Source: Clostridiales bacterium
Lineage (GTDB): Bacteria > Bacillota > Clostridia > Christensenellales > CAG-917
Length of the DNA stretch: 6,608 nt
Assembly: GCA_014799525.1 (NCBI GenBank)
Contig: JAAVHW010000085.1
Span: forward strand, 1-6,608
Direction: 5' to 3'
Shown: positions 5,785-6,608 of the stretch, one piece after another
How positions within the stretch are numbered: position 1 is the first letter of the stretch
How the letters are laid out: each line of letters begins with the position of its first letter
The notes under the pieces: generated by a model
What the model was told of the DNA's origin: nothing
Seen by the model: only the letters and a program-made list of their open reading frames with translations
Databases searched by the model: none
Program-made: the position numbers and the translations under genes

Positions 5785-6608
5785 TCAAAAGATAGTGTTC
5801 TTTGCACTGTCCCAGTCGATAGTGTTTCCAGCGCCATCCTTTGGCATAATATTCTTGAAAAACGTGATGATTTGGGTTTTACTGTTTTCATTCAGTCTAT
5901 TACAATTTATAGCACATCTTGGAATACTTGCCGCAGGGAACGTAGCGTTTTCATAAAGATTTTGCGATGCGAACGCTGAAACCTCTGCACTGTTCTCATT
6001 TACCCAAATCTTGCTTGCTTCAAGCGCGGAGAACATAGCGTTCATAAATTTCGTATCGTTTGAAAGCGCAGTGCGCACAAAAAGTCCCGCTTGAGGATAG
6101 CTGTTGCCATTTGCTAAATTTGAATTTTTGTATGCAAGCTGCATATCCATTTCGGCATTAAGCGACAAAGCATTTTTGAACTGCGTTGCGGCAGGCTCGC
6201 CTACAACCATATACTTCACTTCTCCGCTCAAATAAGCCGTTCTTGCAACAGTTGCATCCGCTACGTATTGCACGAAAACTTGATTTTCATTTGGCTCGCC
6301 GCTCGTTATAATTTCAATTCGGTTTGCCGCCATAACGTAGTTGAACACAAGCCCAGGAACAGCACCCTGACCGATGCAAGCAACCTTCTGCCCTTTTACA
6401 TCGTCAAAAGTAAGCGTATCGCTTCCTTCCTTCTTGCCAACCATAAACAAGCTGCCGTCTACGGCAATGCTCACAAGCTTATAGTCCGCGCCTTGTCTTA
6501 TAAGGTTTGCACCCGCATTGATTGGCATAATCAATACGTCTGATTTCTTGCCCGTCATTTCTGCGCTTATGAGCGAAGGAGCCACAACCTCATATTCCAT
6601 CTCAGTTT
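5785..6608 (-). CDS. ABC transporter substrate-binding protein, C-terminal part (window-edge partial)
   Basis: This is the extracellular ligand-binding subunit of the import cassette. About 273 codons are visible. The frame is open to the window edge with codons for T-E ahead of the first in-window methionine, so that methionine (6600) is probably internal and the true start and lipoprotein signal lie outside. The layout fits the NMT1/TauA/SsuA-like periplasmic-binding fold: DVLIMPINAGANLI resembles the conserved strand where such proteins test ligand occupancy (often DIA-x-P-T-N), then KLVSIAVDGSLFMVGKK, the LTFDDVKGQKVACIGQG hinge-and-loop segment, and ARTAYLSGEVKYMVVGEPAATQ, matching the usual 'a-l-x-x-G-x-v-d-a-x-v-v-x-E-P' block of the second lobe. 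A C-terminal helical segment (NENSKTQIITFFKNIMP) closes the protein. It lies 45 nt ahead of the permease gene. Substrate unresolved; sulfonate, thiamine-precursor or another small organic ligand are all possible. Confidence 0.88.
   Translation of the reverse strand, partial: TEMEYEVVAPSLISAEMTGKKSDVLIMPINAGANLIRQGADYKLVSIAVDGSLFMVGKKEGSDTLTFDDVKGQKVACIGQGAVPGLVFNYVMAANRIEIITSGEPNENQVFVQYVADATVARTAYLSGEVKYMVVGEPAATQFKNALSLNAEMDMQLAYKNSNLANGNSYPQAGLFVRTALSNDTKFMNAMFSALEASKIWVNENSAEVSAFASQNLYENATFPAASIPRCAINCNRLNENSKTQIITFFKNIMPKDGAGNTIDWDSAKNTIF

Overview
The window looks like chromosome from a Gram-positive Clostridia-type bacterium (Bacillota), probably an uncultured gut lineage. The basis is the linkage rpmE / DUF1385 (YqhQ-type) / prmC / prfA, which as I recall is characteristic of Clostridia, the mostly strong Shine-Dalgarno sequences, AT-rich intergenic DNA and a perfect SigA-type promoter. 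I cannot place it below class. All six genes I support are on the minus strand, so the biology reads from right to left.

Right part (6608 to 4220): an ABC import cassette of the TauABC/SsuABC/ThiXYZ type. It holds the C-terminal part of a substrate-binding protein (cut by the window edge), a six-helix permease and an ATPase whose start overlaps the permease end. The promoter and N-terminus of the binding protein lie outside the window, so the substrate cannot be read.

Middle part (4219 to 662): translation genes. A perfect TTGACA / 17 bp / TATAAT promoter drives rpmE (zinc-type ribosomal protein L31). A 280-bp intergenic region follows, dominated by a striking 127-nt imperfect palindrome plus a second hairpin just after rpmE. 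Next is a 619-residue protein fusing a DUF1385 membrane domain to a complete PrmC methyltransferase. Its end overlaps the start of prfA (release factor 1) by ATGA. PrmC methylates the GGQ glutamine of RF1, so modifier and substrate are translationally coupled, and here the modifier appears to be tied to a membrane domain.

Left part (661 to 1): a 190-bp AT-rich gap containing a 20-bp perfect palindrome, then a small orphan P-loop protein of 138 residues, with a possible terminator hairpin at the window edge.

No phage genes, transposase, CRISPR array, tRNA or rRNA were seen. The region is mostly ordinary housekeeping DNA. The points worth a second look are the long intergenic hairpin, the DUF1385-PrmC fusion, and a strong palindrome embedded in the first codons of the ABC ATPase. 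I see no evidence of a wholly new multi-gene system.
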